Shown piece after piece: positions 24,772 to 32,386 of a stretch of DNA of 64,000 nucleotides. A model generated the notes under the pieces. The model was given only the letters and a program-made list of their open reading frames with translations. It made no database searches and was not told the origin of the DNA. How positions within the stretch are numbered: the stretch's first letter is position 1; every line of letters starts with the position of its first letter. The position numbers were made by a program, and so were the translations under genes. Source of the stretch: Pseudolabrys sp035650955 (lineage in GTDB: Bacteria; Pseudomonadota; Alphaproteobacteria; Rhizobiales; Xanthobacteraceae); NCBI GenBank assembly GCA_035650955.1, contig DASRGR010000003.1, positions 1 through 64,000 of the forward strand, read 5' to 3'.

Positions 24772-26382
24772 ATGATAAGGCCGGCGCGGCTGCGCGGGGT
24801 GCAATCTCATGCGAGGATCGTCTTGGATTTCCGTTTTGCAAATTTCGAAATCGATCTCGCGCGGCATGAGCTGCGGTGCGATGGCGTGCCTGTGCCCGTC
24901 GAGCCCCAGGTCTTCGATCTGCTCGTTCATCTCGTCCGCAACCACAGCCGAATCGTCACCAAAGACGAGTTGGTCGCCGTGGTGTGGAACGGCCGTGCCA
25001 TTTCGGATGCGGCCCTGAGTTCCCGCGTCAGTGCCGCAAGGCGCGCCGTGGGTGACAACGGCAACGACCAGAAGGTCATCCGGACTCTCAACCGGCGCGG
25101 CTTTCGCTTCGTCGCGAAGGTCGAAGCGCCCGCCCGCCCGCCCGCCGCGGTCCGGTCGGACGCACCTGCACCCGTTGCATCCGGGAAAGCCGCAATTGCC
25201 GTGCTGCCGTTCCACAACATCAGCGGCGACCCCGAACAGGAAATTCTTGCGGACGGCATCACCGAGGACGTGATCAACGGCCTGTCGCGCCAGCAGTGGT
25301 TCTCGGTCGTCGACCGCAATTCCACCTTTGCCTGCAAAGGCGGAACAGTCGACGTCCGCCGGCTCGCATGCGAACTGGGCACCCGCTACGTGCTCGAGGG
25401 CAGCGTGCGCAAGGCAGCCGGCCGCATCCGCATCACCGCGCAGCTCGTCGATGCGACGCGGCGCGTGCATCTCTGGGCCGATCGGCACGATGTGAAGCTT
25501 GCCGAGATTTTCGATCGCCAGGATGCGATCACCGACCGGATTGCCGATTCGGTCGGATCACAGGTTATCCTGGCGGAAGCGATGCGGCTGCGGCGCCAGC
25601 CGTGCGGGACGAAGGACGCACGGGATCTCGTGACCCAGGCCCTCCCGCACATGTGGCGGATGGACGCGCGTGAACAGCAGGCCGCGCAGTCTCTGCTGCA
25701 GCAGGCCTCGACGCTCGAATCGCGGCAGGAGCGCGCCCGCGCGCACGCGCTGTTGGGGTGGACGCATGTGAACATGTTCAATCTGGAATCGTGCACGCCG
25801 ATCAACGAGATGACCGAGAAGGCTCTCGAATCCGGCGCCAAAGCGCTGTCGCTCAACGCCGAGGATCACTGGGGTCACCTGGTGCTCGGCCTCGGTCACG
25901 CACGTCGGCGCCGGCCCGAGGAGGCGGTCAGCCATCTGTCGCGGTCCGTCGACCTCAGTCCCGGCTTTGCGCTGGGCTATGCCGGCCTTGGTTACGCGCT
26001 CGCCTGCGGCGGCGAACCCGAACGCGGCTTGCAGGCAGTGGAGCGGGCCCGGCGCATCAGCGCGTTCGATCCTTTCCTGTCGGTATATGCAGCCGTCGTG
26101 CGCTACATGGCCCTTTTCGCGCTCGAACGATACGAGGAAGCGGTTGCGGTTTGCCACGCAGTGGTTGCCCGGCATCCGAAGCATGCCGGCGCGTGGCGGC
26201 TGATGACTGTCTCATTGGGACTGCTCGGCAGATTTGATGAAGCGCGCGAGTCTCTGGCGCGCACGCTCAGGCTTCAGTCCGATCTGTCGGCCGATCACGT
26301 TGCACGCACCACCGTCTTCGCCGCCGCTTCCGATCGCTCGCGCTTTCTGAAAGGGCTGCAGCTGGCAGGCCTCAGGGGCTAG
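24772..26382 (+). CDS. CadC-like transcriptional regulator: winged helix, TolB-N-like and TPR domains
   Basis: A 536-residue protein. Residues about 15-115 are an OmpR/PhoB-type winged helix (FEIDLARHELRCDG, PQVFDLLVHLVRNHSRIVTKDEL, ISDAALSSRVSAARRAVGD, IRTLNRRGFRFVA). A Pro/Ala linker leads to a domain of the 'adenylate-cyclase-associated / TolB-N-like' kind (IAVLPFHNISGDPEQEILADGITEDVI, RYVLEGSVRKAAGRIRITAQLVDA). The C-terminal half is TPR repeats. Many annotations call such proteins adenylate cyclase by association, but no cyclase domain is present. No membrane segment is evident. ATG 24772 begins just before the winged helix. Confidence 0.85.
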   Translation: MIRPARLRGVQSHARIVLDFRFANFEIDLARHELRCDGVPVPVEPQVFDLLVHLVRNHSRIVTKDELVAVVWNGRAISDAALSSRVSAARRAVGDNGNDQKVIRTLNRRGFRFVAKVEAPARPPAAVRSDAPAPVASGKAAIAVLPFHNISGDPEQEILADGITEDVINGLSRQQWFSVVDRNSTFACKGGTVDVRRLACELGTRYVLEGSVRKAAGRIRITAQLVDATRRVHLWADRHDVKLAEIFDRQDAITDRIADSVGSQVILAEAMRLRRQPCGTKDARDLVTQALPHMWRMDAREQQAAQSLLQQASTLESRQERARAHALLGWTHVNMFNLESCTPINEMTEKALESGAKALSLNAEDHWGHLVLGLGHARRRRPEEAVSHLSRSVDLSPGFALGYAGLGYALACGGEPERGLQAVERARRISAFDPFLSVYAAVVRYMALFALERYEEAVAVCHAVVARHPKHAGAWRLMTVSLGLLGRFDEARESLARTLRLQSDLSADHVARTTVFAAASDRSRFLKGLQLAGLRG

Positions 26383-26478
26383 ACCGTTGAAACTCCCGCA
26401 GGCGCGCAACCGTCGCGTTTGAACCGGATGGCGTCCTGACGACTCTCAATAGAGGGATCCGCACCGGAGAATGGAACC

Positions 26479-26709
26479 ATGGCTATCAGGACGCTTCTTT
26501 CGGCTTTGGCGCTGCTTCTAAGCGCGACGACTTTTTCGTTCGCGCAAAGCATGCCGAACTATGGGCCAAATGCACCGTCGACCGGCGACAGCTTCGGCAA
26601 ACCGCCGAGCGGCACGCGCCCGCCCGGGGTCACGCGGTCGCAGCGGAGCAACTATCCCAAGCGCGTGCACAGCTACAGGCGCCTGCCCGATGAATTCCGC
26701 TACGACTAG
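26479..26709 (+). CDS. Small secreted protein of unknown function
   Basis: A 76-residue protein with a Sec signal (residues 1-22, cleavage after SFA). The mature part is Pro/Gly/Ser/Arg-rich (PNYGPNAPSTGDSFGKPPSGTRPPG) and ends in a basic, tyrosine-containing tail (HSYRRLPDEFRYD). The ATG follows ACCGGAG. No family recognised. It lies just upstream of the tetR promoter. Confidence 0.6.
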   Translation: MAIRTLLSALALLLSATTFSFAQSMPNYGPNAPSTGDSFGKPPSGTRPPGVTRSQRSNYPKRVHSYRRLPDEFRYD

Positions 26710-26732
26710 GGTCGGCGGCCGGAAAGTCCTGG

Positions 26733-26772
26733 TTGACAACCTGTGACTGATGAATTATAAAAATCATCAGTC
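26733..26772 (+). promoter_or_regulatory. Sigma-70 promoter overlapped by a perfect palindrome (TetR operator candidate)
   Basis: TTGACA (26733-26738), a 17-bp spacer and TATAAA (26756-26761) form a near-consensus promoter, rare in this GC-rich DNA. GACTGATGA (26745-26753) and TCATCAGTC (26764-26772) are perfect 9-bp inverted repeats around a 10-bp centre that contains the -10 box. A repressor bound here would block RNA polymerase, so autorepression by the TetR protein encoded 24 bp downstream is the natural reading. Confidence 0.8.
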
Positions 26773-26796
26773 GTCAGAAAGCCCGGGACACCGGCC

Positions 26797-27408
26797 ATGA
26801 ATGCGCTGCCGAAGACCAAGCCGGACGATACCCGCGACCGCATCATGGATGTGGCCGACCGGCTGTTCCGTCAGTTGGGTTTTGCCAAGACGACGGTCGC
26901 CGACATTGCCGCGGAACTCGATATGTCGCCGGCGAATGTCTACCGGTTTTTCCCTTCGAAGAACGCCATTGTTGAAGCGATCTGCCGGCGCTGCCTCGCC
27001 GAACTCGACGAGCGCGCCTGGGAGATCGGCCGCTCGCGCGGTCCCGCCCGCGAGCGTATCGAGCGCCTGATCCTCGAGATCCTGGCCTATCACAAGGCCA
27101 ATTTGCTCACCGACAAGCGCGTCAACGACATCGTGCTGGTGGCGATCGAGGACAGCTGGGATGCCATCCAGGCGCACAAGGAGGTCATCCGCAATGTCGT
27201 TGAGCTCATCATCCGCGATGGCATCGCGGCCGGCGAGTTTGAAAAGGTCGATCCTGCCGAGACGTCGCGCCTCTTCATGCGGTCCGTCGTCGCTTTCGTG
27301 CACCCGGTTCTGATCAGCCAGTGCCTGGCCGAAGACGAAGAAGACGTCGAGGCGGCCGCCAGGGCCGGCATCCGCTTCTCGCTCCGCGCCATCACCCCCC
27401 GGACCTGA
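26797..27408 (+). CDS. TetR/AcrR-family transcriptional regulator
   Basis: A 203-residue repressor. The N-terminal helix-turn-helix is typical (RDRIMDVADRLFRQLGFAKTTVADIAAELDMSPANVYRFFPSKNAIVEAI, about residues 13-60). The ligand domain has the TetR_C-type end seen in regulators beside RND pumps (VDPAETSRLFMRSVVAFVHPVLI). It is the first gene of an apparent efflux operon and is preceded by the palindromic promoter described above, so it likely represses itself and the pump genes and is released by a pump substrate. The ligand is unknown. Confidence 0.93.
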   Translation: MNALPKTKPDDTRDRIMDVADRLFRQLGFAKTTVADIAAELDMSPANVYRFFPSKNAIVEAICRRCLAELDERAWEIGRSRGPARERIERLILEILAYHKANLLTDKRVNDIVLVAIEDSWDAIQAHKEVIRNVVELIIRDGIAAGEFEKVDPAETSRLFMRSVVAFVHPVLISQCLAEDEEDVEAAARAGIRFSLRAITPRT

Positions 27409-27450
27409 ACCCCATGTCTTGCCTGATCAAGATCCCGCACGCCTCAATTG

Positions 27451-27489
27451 TGACGAAAAATGGATTTCGTCAGTTATCACAAGTCAGTG
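27451..27489 (+). promoter_or_regulatory. Second inverted repeat before the RND adaptor gene
   Basis: TGACGAAA (27451-27458) and TTTCGTCA (27465-27472) are perfect 8-bp inverted repeats with a 6-bp centre. TATCAC-AA-GTCAGTG follows at 27475-27489, and a near-copy lies before the small gene at 31825. The site lies in the 95-bp gap between tetR and the adaptor gene, so it may be an additional operator. Its half-site differs from that at the tetR promoter. Confidence 0.5.
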
Positions 27490-27503
27490 AATGGAGCTCC
27501 GCC

Positions 27504-28586
27504 ATGCTGCAGCCTCGCGATTTCACCAAACCCCTGATCGCACTGGCGACCATGCTTCTGCTGGCCGGCTGCGAGGCGGAGACGGCACCTGCGCCGCGCG
27601 CCGAGCGCCCGGTACAGGTGCAGCGTGTCGCCTACGAGGCGGAAGACGCGGCACGTGAATTCGTCGGCGTCGTACGGGCACGCTACGAAACCGATCTCGG
27701 CTTCCGCGTGGGCGGCAAGATGGTCGCACGCCTGGTCAACATGGGTGATCGCGTGCACGCCGGCGACGTAGTCGCGCGCCTGGATCCCGAGGACCTGCGG
27801 CTCCAGGTCGAAAGCGCGCAAGCCGAGCTCGCCGCAGCGACCACGAATCTCAACCAGACGTCGGCGGATTTCGAGCGCTACGAGACGCTGAAGGCGCGCG
27901 GCTATGCGTCGATCGCCGATTTCGACCGCAAGACAGCCGCCAAGGGCGAAGCCGAGAGTCGGCTCGCGCGCGCAAGGCGTGCGCTCGATCTTGCACGTAA
28001 TCAGCTGGAATATGCCGAGCTTAAGGCCAACGCCGACGGCGTGATCACGGCGACATTGGCCGAGCCCGGCCAGGTGGTCGCGGTCGGTCAGCCGGTGGTG
28101 AAGCTTGCCCACCGCGGCGAGAAGGAAGCGGTGGTTGCGCTGCCGGAGAACTGGCTTGCGAAGGCGCAGGAGGCGACGGCGAGCGTCACGCTCTGGTCAG
28201 GCAACGGCCGCCGCTACGCCGCGCGGCTGCGCGAGCTGTCGCCGCAGGCGGATCCCGCGACGCGCACCTATGCGGCACGTTTCACGATCCTCGATCCCGA
28301 CGACGGCGTTGCGCTCGGGATGACCGCGACCGTCACGCTCAGGCCGGCGGGCGAGGCACTGGTTGCAAAGGTGCCGCTGTCGGCGGTGCTCAGCCGCGGC
28401 TCCGGCGCGTCGGTCTATGTCGTCAGCGATTCGGGAGAGCTGATGCTGCGCCCGGTGACTGTCGCGTCGTTCAGCGAGGATGACGCGCTCATTACCGGCG
28501 GTATTTCCGCCGGCGAGAAAGTCGTGACGCTCGGCGTGCAGAAGCTCGAACCCGGACTCAAGGTCCGCAGCATCGAAGACAAATAA
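27504..28586 (+). CDS. RND efflux system periplasmic adaptor (membrane fusion) lipoprotein
   Basis: A 360-residue adaptor. The start at 27504 gives a lipoprotein signal with lipobox LLAGC. The order is that of the HlyD/AcrA family: a lipoyl half (YETDLGFRVGGKMVARLVNMGDRVHAGDVVARLDPEDL), a coiled-coil hairpin (about residues 90-160), the second lipoyl half (VITATLAEPGQVVAVGQPV), a beta-barrel and a membrane-proximal domain. It should link the inner-membrane pump encoded 68 bp downstream to an outer-membrane channel, which is not encoded nearby. Confidence 0.93.
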   Translation: MLQPRDFTKPLIALATMLLLAGCEAETAPAPRAERPVQVQRVAYEAEDAAREFVGVVRARYETDLGFRVGGKMVARLVNMGDRVHAGDVVARLDPEDLRLQVESAQAELAAATTNLNQTSADFERYETLKARGYASIADFDRKTAAKGEAESRLARARRALDLARNQLEYAELKANADGVITATLAEPGQVVAVGQPVVKLAHRGEKEAVVALPENWLAKAQEATASVTLWSGNGRRYAARLRELSPQADPATRTYAARFTILDPDDGVALGMTATVTLRPAGEALVAKVPLSAVLSRGSGASVYVVSDSGELMLRPVTVASFSEDDALITGGISAGEKVVTLGVQKLEPGLKVRSIEDK

Positions 28587-28654
28587 CTTAGCCGCGTTTT
28601 GCGGGCATGCGGTCCGCGAAGCAGGACAGATCCTACCGACGGAGTACCGGCGTC

Positions 28655-31600
28655 ATGCAAAGCTTCAACCTGTCCGCCTGGGCCATCACGCACCGCGCGC
28701 TCATCCTGTTCATGATAATCATGCTGGCCGGCGCCGGTATCTACTCCTACCTCAACCTCGGCCGTGCCGAAGACCCGTCCTTCACGATCAAGGTGATGAT
28801 CGTCGACGTTGCCTGGCCCGGCGCGACCGCGGCGGAAATGGAAAAACAGGTCGCCGACAAGATCGAGAAGAAGCTGCAGGAACTGCCGCATATCGACCGC
28901 GTCGAAAGCTATTCGCGGCCGGGCGTCTCGTTTATCCGCGTGATCCTGAGCGACACGACGCCGCCCTCCGAGGTCAAGCAGCTCTGGTACCAGGTGCGCA
29001 AGAAGGTCGGCGACATTCGCGGCGATCTGCCGCCGGACATCCAGGGGCCGCACTTCAACGACGAGTTCGGCGACGTCTACTCGGCGCTTTACATGCTCAC
29101 GGGCGAGGGGCTGACTTTCGCCGATCTGAAGGCGCGGGCCGAGGATATCCGCCAGCGCCTGCTGCGCGTGCCGAACGTCAACAAGGCCGACATCATCGGT
29201 GAGCAGCCGCAGCGCATCTACATCGAGTTCAGCCACGCCAAGCTCGCGACGCTCGGCATCACGCCGCAGCAGATTTTTGACAGCGTCGCGAAGCAGAACG
29301 CCGTGACGTCGGGAGGGTCGGTCGACACATCGGCCGACCGCATCCATCTGCGCGTCACCGGCGCCTTTTCCGGCGTTGAGGCGATCGCCGCGGTGCCGGT
29401 GCAGGCGAACGGCCACGTGTTCCGGCTCGGCGATATCGCCACCGTGAAACGCGGCTACGAGGACCCGCCCGCCTTCCTCGTGCGCAGCAACGGCAGGCCG
29501 GCGCTCGGCATCGGCGTCTCGATGCAGGAGGGCGCCAACATCATCAAGCTCGGGGAAGACCTCAAGCGCGCGATGAAATCCATCGTCGCCGAATTGCCCG
29601 TCGGCGTGGAGATCACGCAGGTGGCGGACCAGCCGCACGTGGTCGATGAATCGGTGTCCGAATTCTTCCACGTCTTCACCGAAGCGCTGGTGATCGTGCT
29701 CGTCGTGGGGTTCATCTCGCTGGGCCTGCGCACCGGCGTCGTGGTCGCACTGTCGGTGCCGCTGGTGCTGGCGATCGTCTTCGTCGTGATGTTTGCGACC
29801 GGCTTCGACCTGCATCGCATAACGCTCGGCGCACTCATCATCGCGCTGGGGCTGCTGGTCGACGACGCGATCATTGCCATCGAGATGATGGTGGTAAAGA
29901 TGGAGCAGGGGTTCGATCGTGTGCGCGCGGCGACATTTGCCTGGACCTCGACCGCGTTCCCCATGCTGACCGGCACGTTGGTGACGGCAGCCGGCTTCCT
30001 GCCGGTCGGCTTCGCCAAATCGAGCGCAGGCGAATATGCCGGTGGCATCTTCTGGGTCGTCGGGATTGCGCTGATCGCGTCGTGGTTCGTCGCGGTGCTG
30101 TTCACACCCTATCTGGGCCTGAAGCTGCTGCCCGAATTCAGGAAGCATGCCGCGCAGCACGATCCGGACGCGATCTACCAGACACGCATCTACCGGGCGT
30201 TGCGGTCGGTGATAGAGCTCGCCCTGCGCTGGCGCAAGACGGTCGTCGCCGCGACGGTGTTCATGTTCGTCGCGAGCATCGCCGCCTTCGGCCTGGTGCA
30301 GCAGCAATTCTTCCCGACCTCGACCCGCACCGAGCTCTTCTTCGAGATGCGTCTGCCGGAAGGGACGGCGATCGGCGTCACCGAGGCGACCGCCAGGAAG
30401 GCGGAGCGGCTGATCGGTGACGATCCCGACGTCGAAAGCTACACGACCTATGTGGGCGCGGGCGCTCCGCGCTTCTGGCTCGGCCTCAATCCCGAGCTGC
30501 CGAATACCAATTTCGCGCAGGTCGTGATCGTCGCAAAAACCCTGGAGGGCCGCGAACGGCTTAAGGCGCGGCTCGAGAAGGCGATCGCCGACGGTGCGTT
30601 GCCGCAGGCGCGCGCCCGCGTCGACCGTTTCGTATTCGGCCCGCCGGTCGGCTTCCCGGTGCAGTTCCGCGTCATCGGCCCCGACCCGATGAAGGTGCGC
30701 GCCATTGCGGAAGAGGTCCGCAAGGTGATGGCCGGGAACAAGAAGCTCGTCGATCCGCATCTCAACTGGAACGAGCAGGTGAAGTCGATCCGACTCGACA
30801 TCGACCAGGACCGCGCGCGGGCACTGGGGCTCACGCCGCAGGAGGTCGCGCAGACGCTGCAGACTCTCGTGTCAGGGCACACAATCACGCAATTCCGCGA
30901 AGGCATCGAGCGCATCGGGGTCGTGGCGCGCGCGATACCGTCCGAACGGCTCGACCTTGACCGGCTGCCGGCGCTGACGATCGCCACGCACAACGGAGTC
31001 GCGGTCCCGCTGTCGCAGGTCGCCAAGCTCTCCTACGGCTTCGAGGAACCGATCCTGTGGCGGCGCAACCGCGACCTCGTGCTGACGGTGCGCGGCGATG
31101 TGATCGACGGCGTGCAGCCGCCGGACGTGAGCAACGAAATCGCGCCGAAGCTGCAGCCAATCAAGGACGCGCTGCCTTACGGCTACCGCATCGAGACCGG
31201 CGGCTCGATCGAGGAAAGCGTCAAGGCCAACACGGCGCTGGTCGCGGTGTTCCCGGTGATGGGCATTGCGATGCTGACGCTGCTGATGATCCAGCTGCAG
31301 AGCTTCTCGCGGCTGGCGCTGGTGTTCGTGACAGCACCGCTCGGCATCATCGGCGCAACCGGTGCGCTGCTGATCTCAAACCGGCCGTTCGGCTTCGTCG
31401 CGCTGCTCGGCCTCATTGCGCTCGCCGGCATGATCATGCGCAACACGGTGATCCTGGTGGACCAGATCGACAAGGACATTGCCGAGGGTCATGCGCGCTA
31501 CCGGGCGATCGTCGATGCGACGATCCGGCGCGCGCGGCCGGTGACGCTGACCGCACTTGCCGCGATCCTCGGCATGATCCCGCTTTCGCGCAGCGTGTTC

Positions 31601-31771
31601 TGGGGCCCGATGGCGATCACCATCATGGGCGGCCTGCTGGTGGCGACAATCCTGACGCTGCTGGTGGTGCCGGCGCTCTACGCGCTGTGGTTCCGCGTCG
31701 CGAAGGACGAGGCGGCGACAGAGACATCGCGCCTCTCGCCAGCCGGAGAACCGGTGCGTGCGGCCGCATAG
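28655..31771 (+). CDS. RND efflux pump permease (AcrB/MdtB-like)
   Basis: A 1038-residue proton-driven pump, the usual length. It shows the N-terminal ITHRALILFMIIMLAGAGIYSYLNLGRAEDPSF, the paired aspartates of membrane segment 4 needed for proton relay (GLLVDDAIIAIEMM), two large periplasmic loops and the repeated second half ending LLVVPALYALWF. The start at 28655 places the first membrane segment correctly. It is of the HAE/hydrophobe type; substrates could be drugs, solvents or plant compounds, which the sequence cannot tell. It forms an operon with tetR and the adaptor gene. Confidence 0.95.
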   Translation: MQSFNLSAWAITHRALILFMIIMLAGAGIYSYLNLGRAEDPSFTIKVMIVDVAWPGATAAEMEKQVADKIEKKLQELPHIDRVESYSRPGVSFIRVILSDTTPPSEVKQLWYQVRKKVGDIRGDLPPDIQGPHFNDEFGDVYSALYMLTGEGLTFADLKARAEDIRQRLLRVPNVNKADIIGEQPQRIYIEFSHAKLATLGITPQQIFDSVAKQNAVTSGGSVDTSADRIHLRVTGAFSGVEAIAAVPVQANGHVFRLGDIATVKRGYEDPPAFLVRSNGRPALGIGVSMQEGANIIKLGEDLKRAMKSIVAELPVGVEITQVADQPHVVDESVSEFFHVFTEALVIVLVVGFISLGLRTGVVVALSVPLVLAIVFVVMFATGFDLHRITLGALIIALGLLVDDAIIAIEMMVVKMEQGFDRVRAATFAWTSTAFPMLTGTLVTAAGFLPVGFAKSSAGEYAGGIFWVVGIALIASWFVAVLFTPYLGLKLLPEFRKHAAQHDPDAIYQTRIYRALRSVIELALRWRKTVVAATVFMFVASIAAFGLVQQQFFPTSTRTELFFEMRLPEGTAIGVTEATARKAERLIGDDPDVESYTTYVGAGAPRFWLGLNPELPNTNFAQVVIVAKTLEGRERLKARLEKAIADGALPQARARVDRFVFGPPVGFPVQFRVIGPDPMKVRAIAEEVRKVMAGNKKLVDPHLNWNEQVKSIRLDIDQDRARALGLTPQEVAQTLQTLVSGHTITQFREGIERIGVVARAIPSERLDLDRLPALTIATHNGVAVPLSQVAKLSYGFEEPILWRRNRDLVLTVRGDVIDGVQPPDVSNEIAPKLQPIKDALPYGYRIETGGSIEESVKANTALVAVFPVMGIAMLTLLMIQLQSFSRLALVFVTAPLGIIGATGALLISNRPFGFVALLGLIALAGMIMRNTVILVDQIDKDIAEGHARYRAIVDATIRRARPVTLTALAAILGMIPLSRSVFWGPMAITIMGGLLVATILTLLVVPALYALWFRVAKDEAATETSRLSPAGEPVRAAA

Positions 31772-31806
31772 CCGTCAATTGATACCCCCCGACCATCCCC
31801 TCGAAC

Positions 31807-31822
31807 TATCACTGAGTCAGTG
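31807..31822 (+). promoter_or_regulatory. Palindromic box CACTGA-G-TCAGTG before a small gene
   Basis: CACTGA-G-TCAGTG (31810-31822) is a perfect inverted repeat ending 2 bp before the ATG of the next small gene. The stretch TATCAC...GTCAGTG resembles 27475-27489 upstream of the adaptor gene, so the two may be bound by the same protein. Confidence 0.35.
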
Positions 31823-31824
31823 CC

Positions 31825-31995
31825 ATGAAATGCTGCCGCGAGCCCTCCCTCGAAGACATCCTGTCGGACCCGATCGTCAAGGCGGTGATCGATGCGGATG
31901 GAGTCGACACGAACGAGCTCAACGCCATGCTGCGCTGTGTCGCGCACCGGCGGCGCTCGCTCGAGCGCGGCGCCCCGCTCGTCGCGCGGAGGTGA
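31825..31995 (+). CDS. Small protein (56 aa) at the end of the efflux operon
   Basis: An ORF of 57 codons starting at ATG 31825, 53 bp after the RND pump gene. The peptide MKCCREPSLEDILSDPIVKA... continues with IDADGVDTNELNAMLRCVAHRRRSLE. The 'sLEDILsDPiv.a.m.ADGVD..eL..mLR.va' pattern recurs in short proteins of Bradyrhizobium-type genomes, so it is likely real. No signal peptide; mostly helical. Function unknown. A GGAGG at its 3' end may initiate a second tiny ORF at 32000. Confidence 0.6.
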   Translation: MKCCREPSLEDILSDPIVKAVIDADGVDTNELNAMLRCVAHRRRSLERGAPLVARR

Positions 31996-31999
31996 TTGT

Positions 32000-32083
32000 T
32001 TGTGCTTTGCCGACCTGCCGTTCTCGAACCTACAGCTCGAGGCCGAGGTGGTGCCCGAAGACAACCCGATCATTCAGGATTGA
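32000..32083 (+). CDS. Possible 27-aa ORF (TTG start) after the 56-aa gene
   Basis: GGAGG at 31988-31992 lies 7 nt before a TTG at 32000 that opens a short frame ending FSNLQLEAEVVPEDNPIIQD. The composition is protein-like (acidic, hydrophobic alternation). It may be a tiny coupled gene or the displaced C terminus of the 56-aa protein. Weak evidence. Confidence 0.25.
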   Translation: MCFADLPFSNLQLEAEVVPEDNPIIQD

Positions 32084-32386
32084 CGCGCCTCTTCGGCGAA
32101 CACACCTATTTTCTGGACGAGACGTGATCCAAAGCCTGTTCGATCTGCATGGAACTCAGTTTCATCACGTGTTCCTTGCTCTCTGTTCTGCCGGCGAACT
32201 GCGGCCACGGGATACCGCCGGTTTCGCGGGCCGCTGCCCGGCGCACACCGAGGCCGAATGACAGCGCGCCGACACATAAGTTTTCGCGATCGACCGCGCA
32301 CGGTGCGCCTGTCTGTACGGCGCTGACGGAACTTTGTTCACGTCTGCGTCATTGGACGTGCACGGGGCGCTTCATAGGAGACTCAT
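32084..32386. other. Intergenic region upstream of the radical SAM gene
   Basis: About 300 bp without a plausible gene. It must hold the promoter for the radical SAM gene; I see no clear -35/-10 pair, only a strong Shine-Dalgarno (TAGGAG) at 32375-32380. Confidence 0.45.

Noticed and set aside
28415..30760. 781-aa open frame antisense to the RND pump gene
   Set aside because: It is Arg/His/Asp-rich, lacks a Shine-Dalgarno and any domain, and lies entirely opposite a certain gene; typical of antisense frames in GC-rich DNA.
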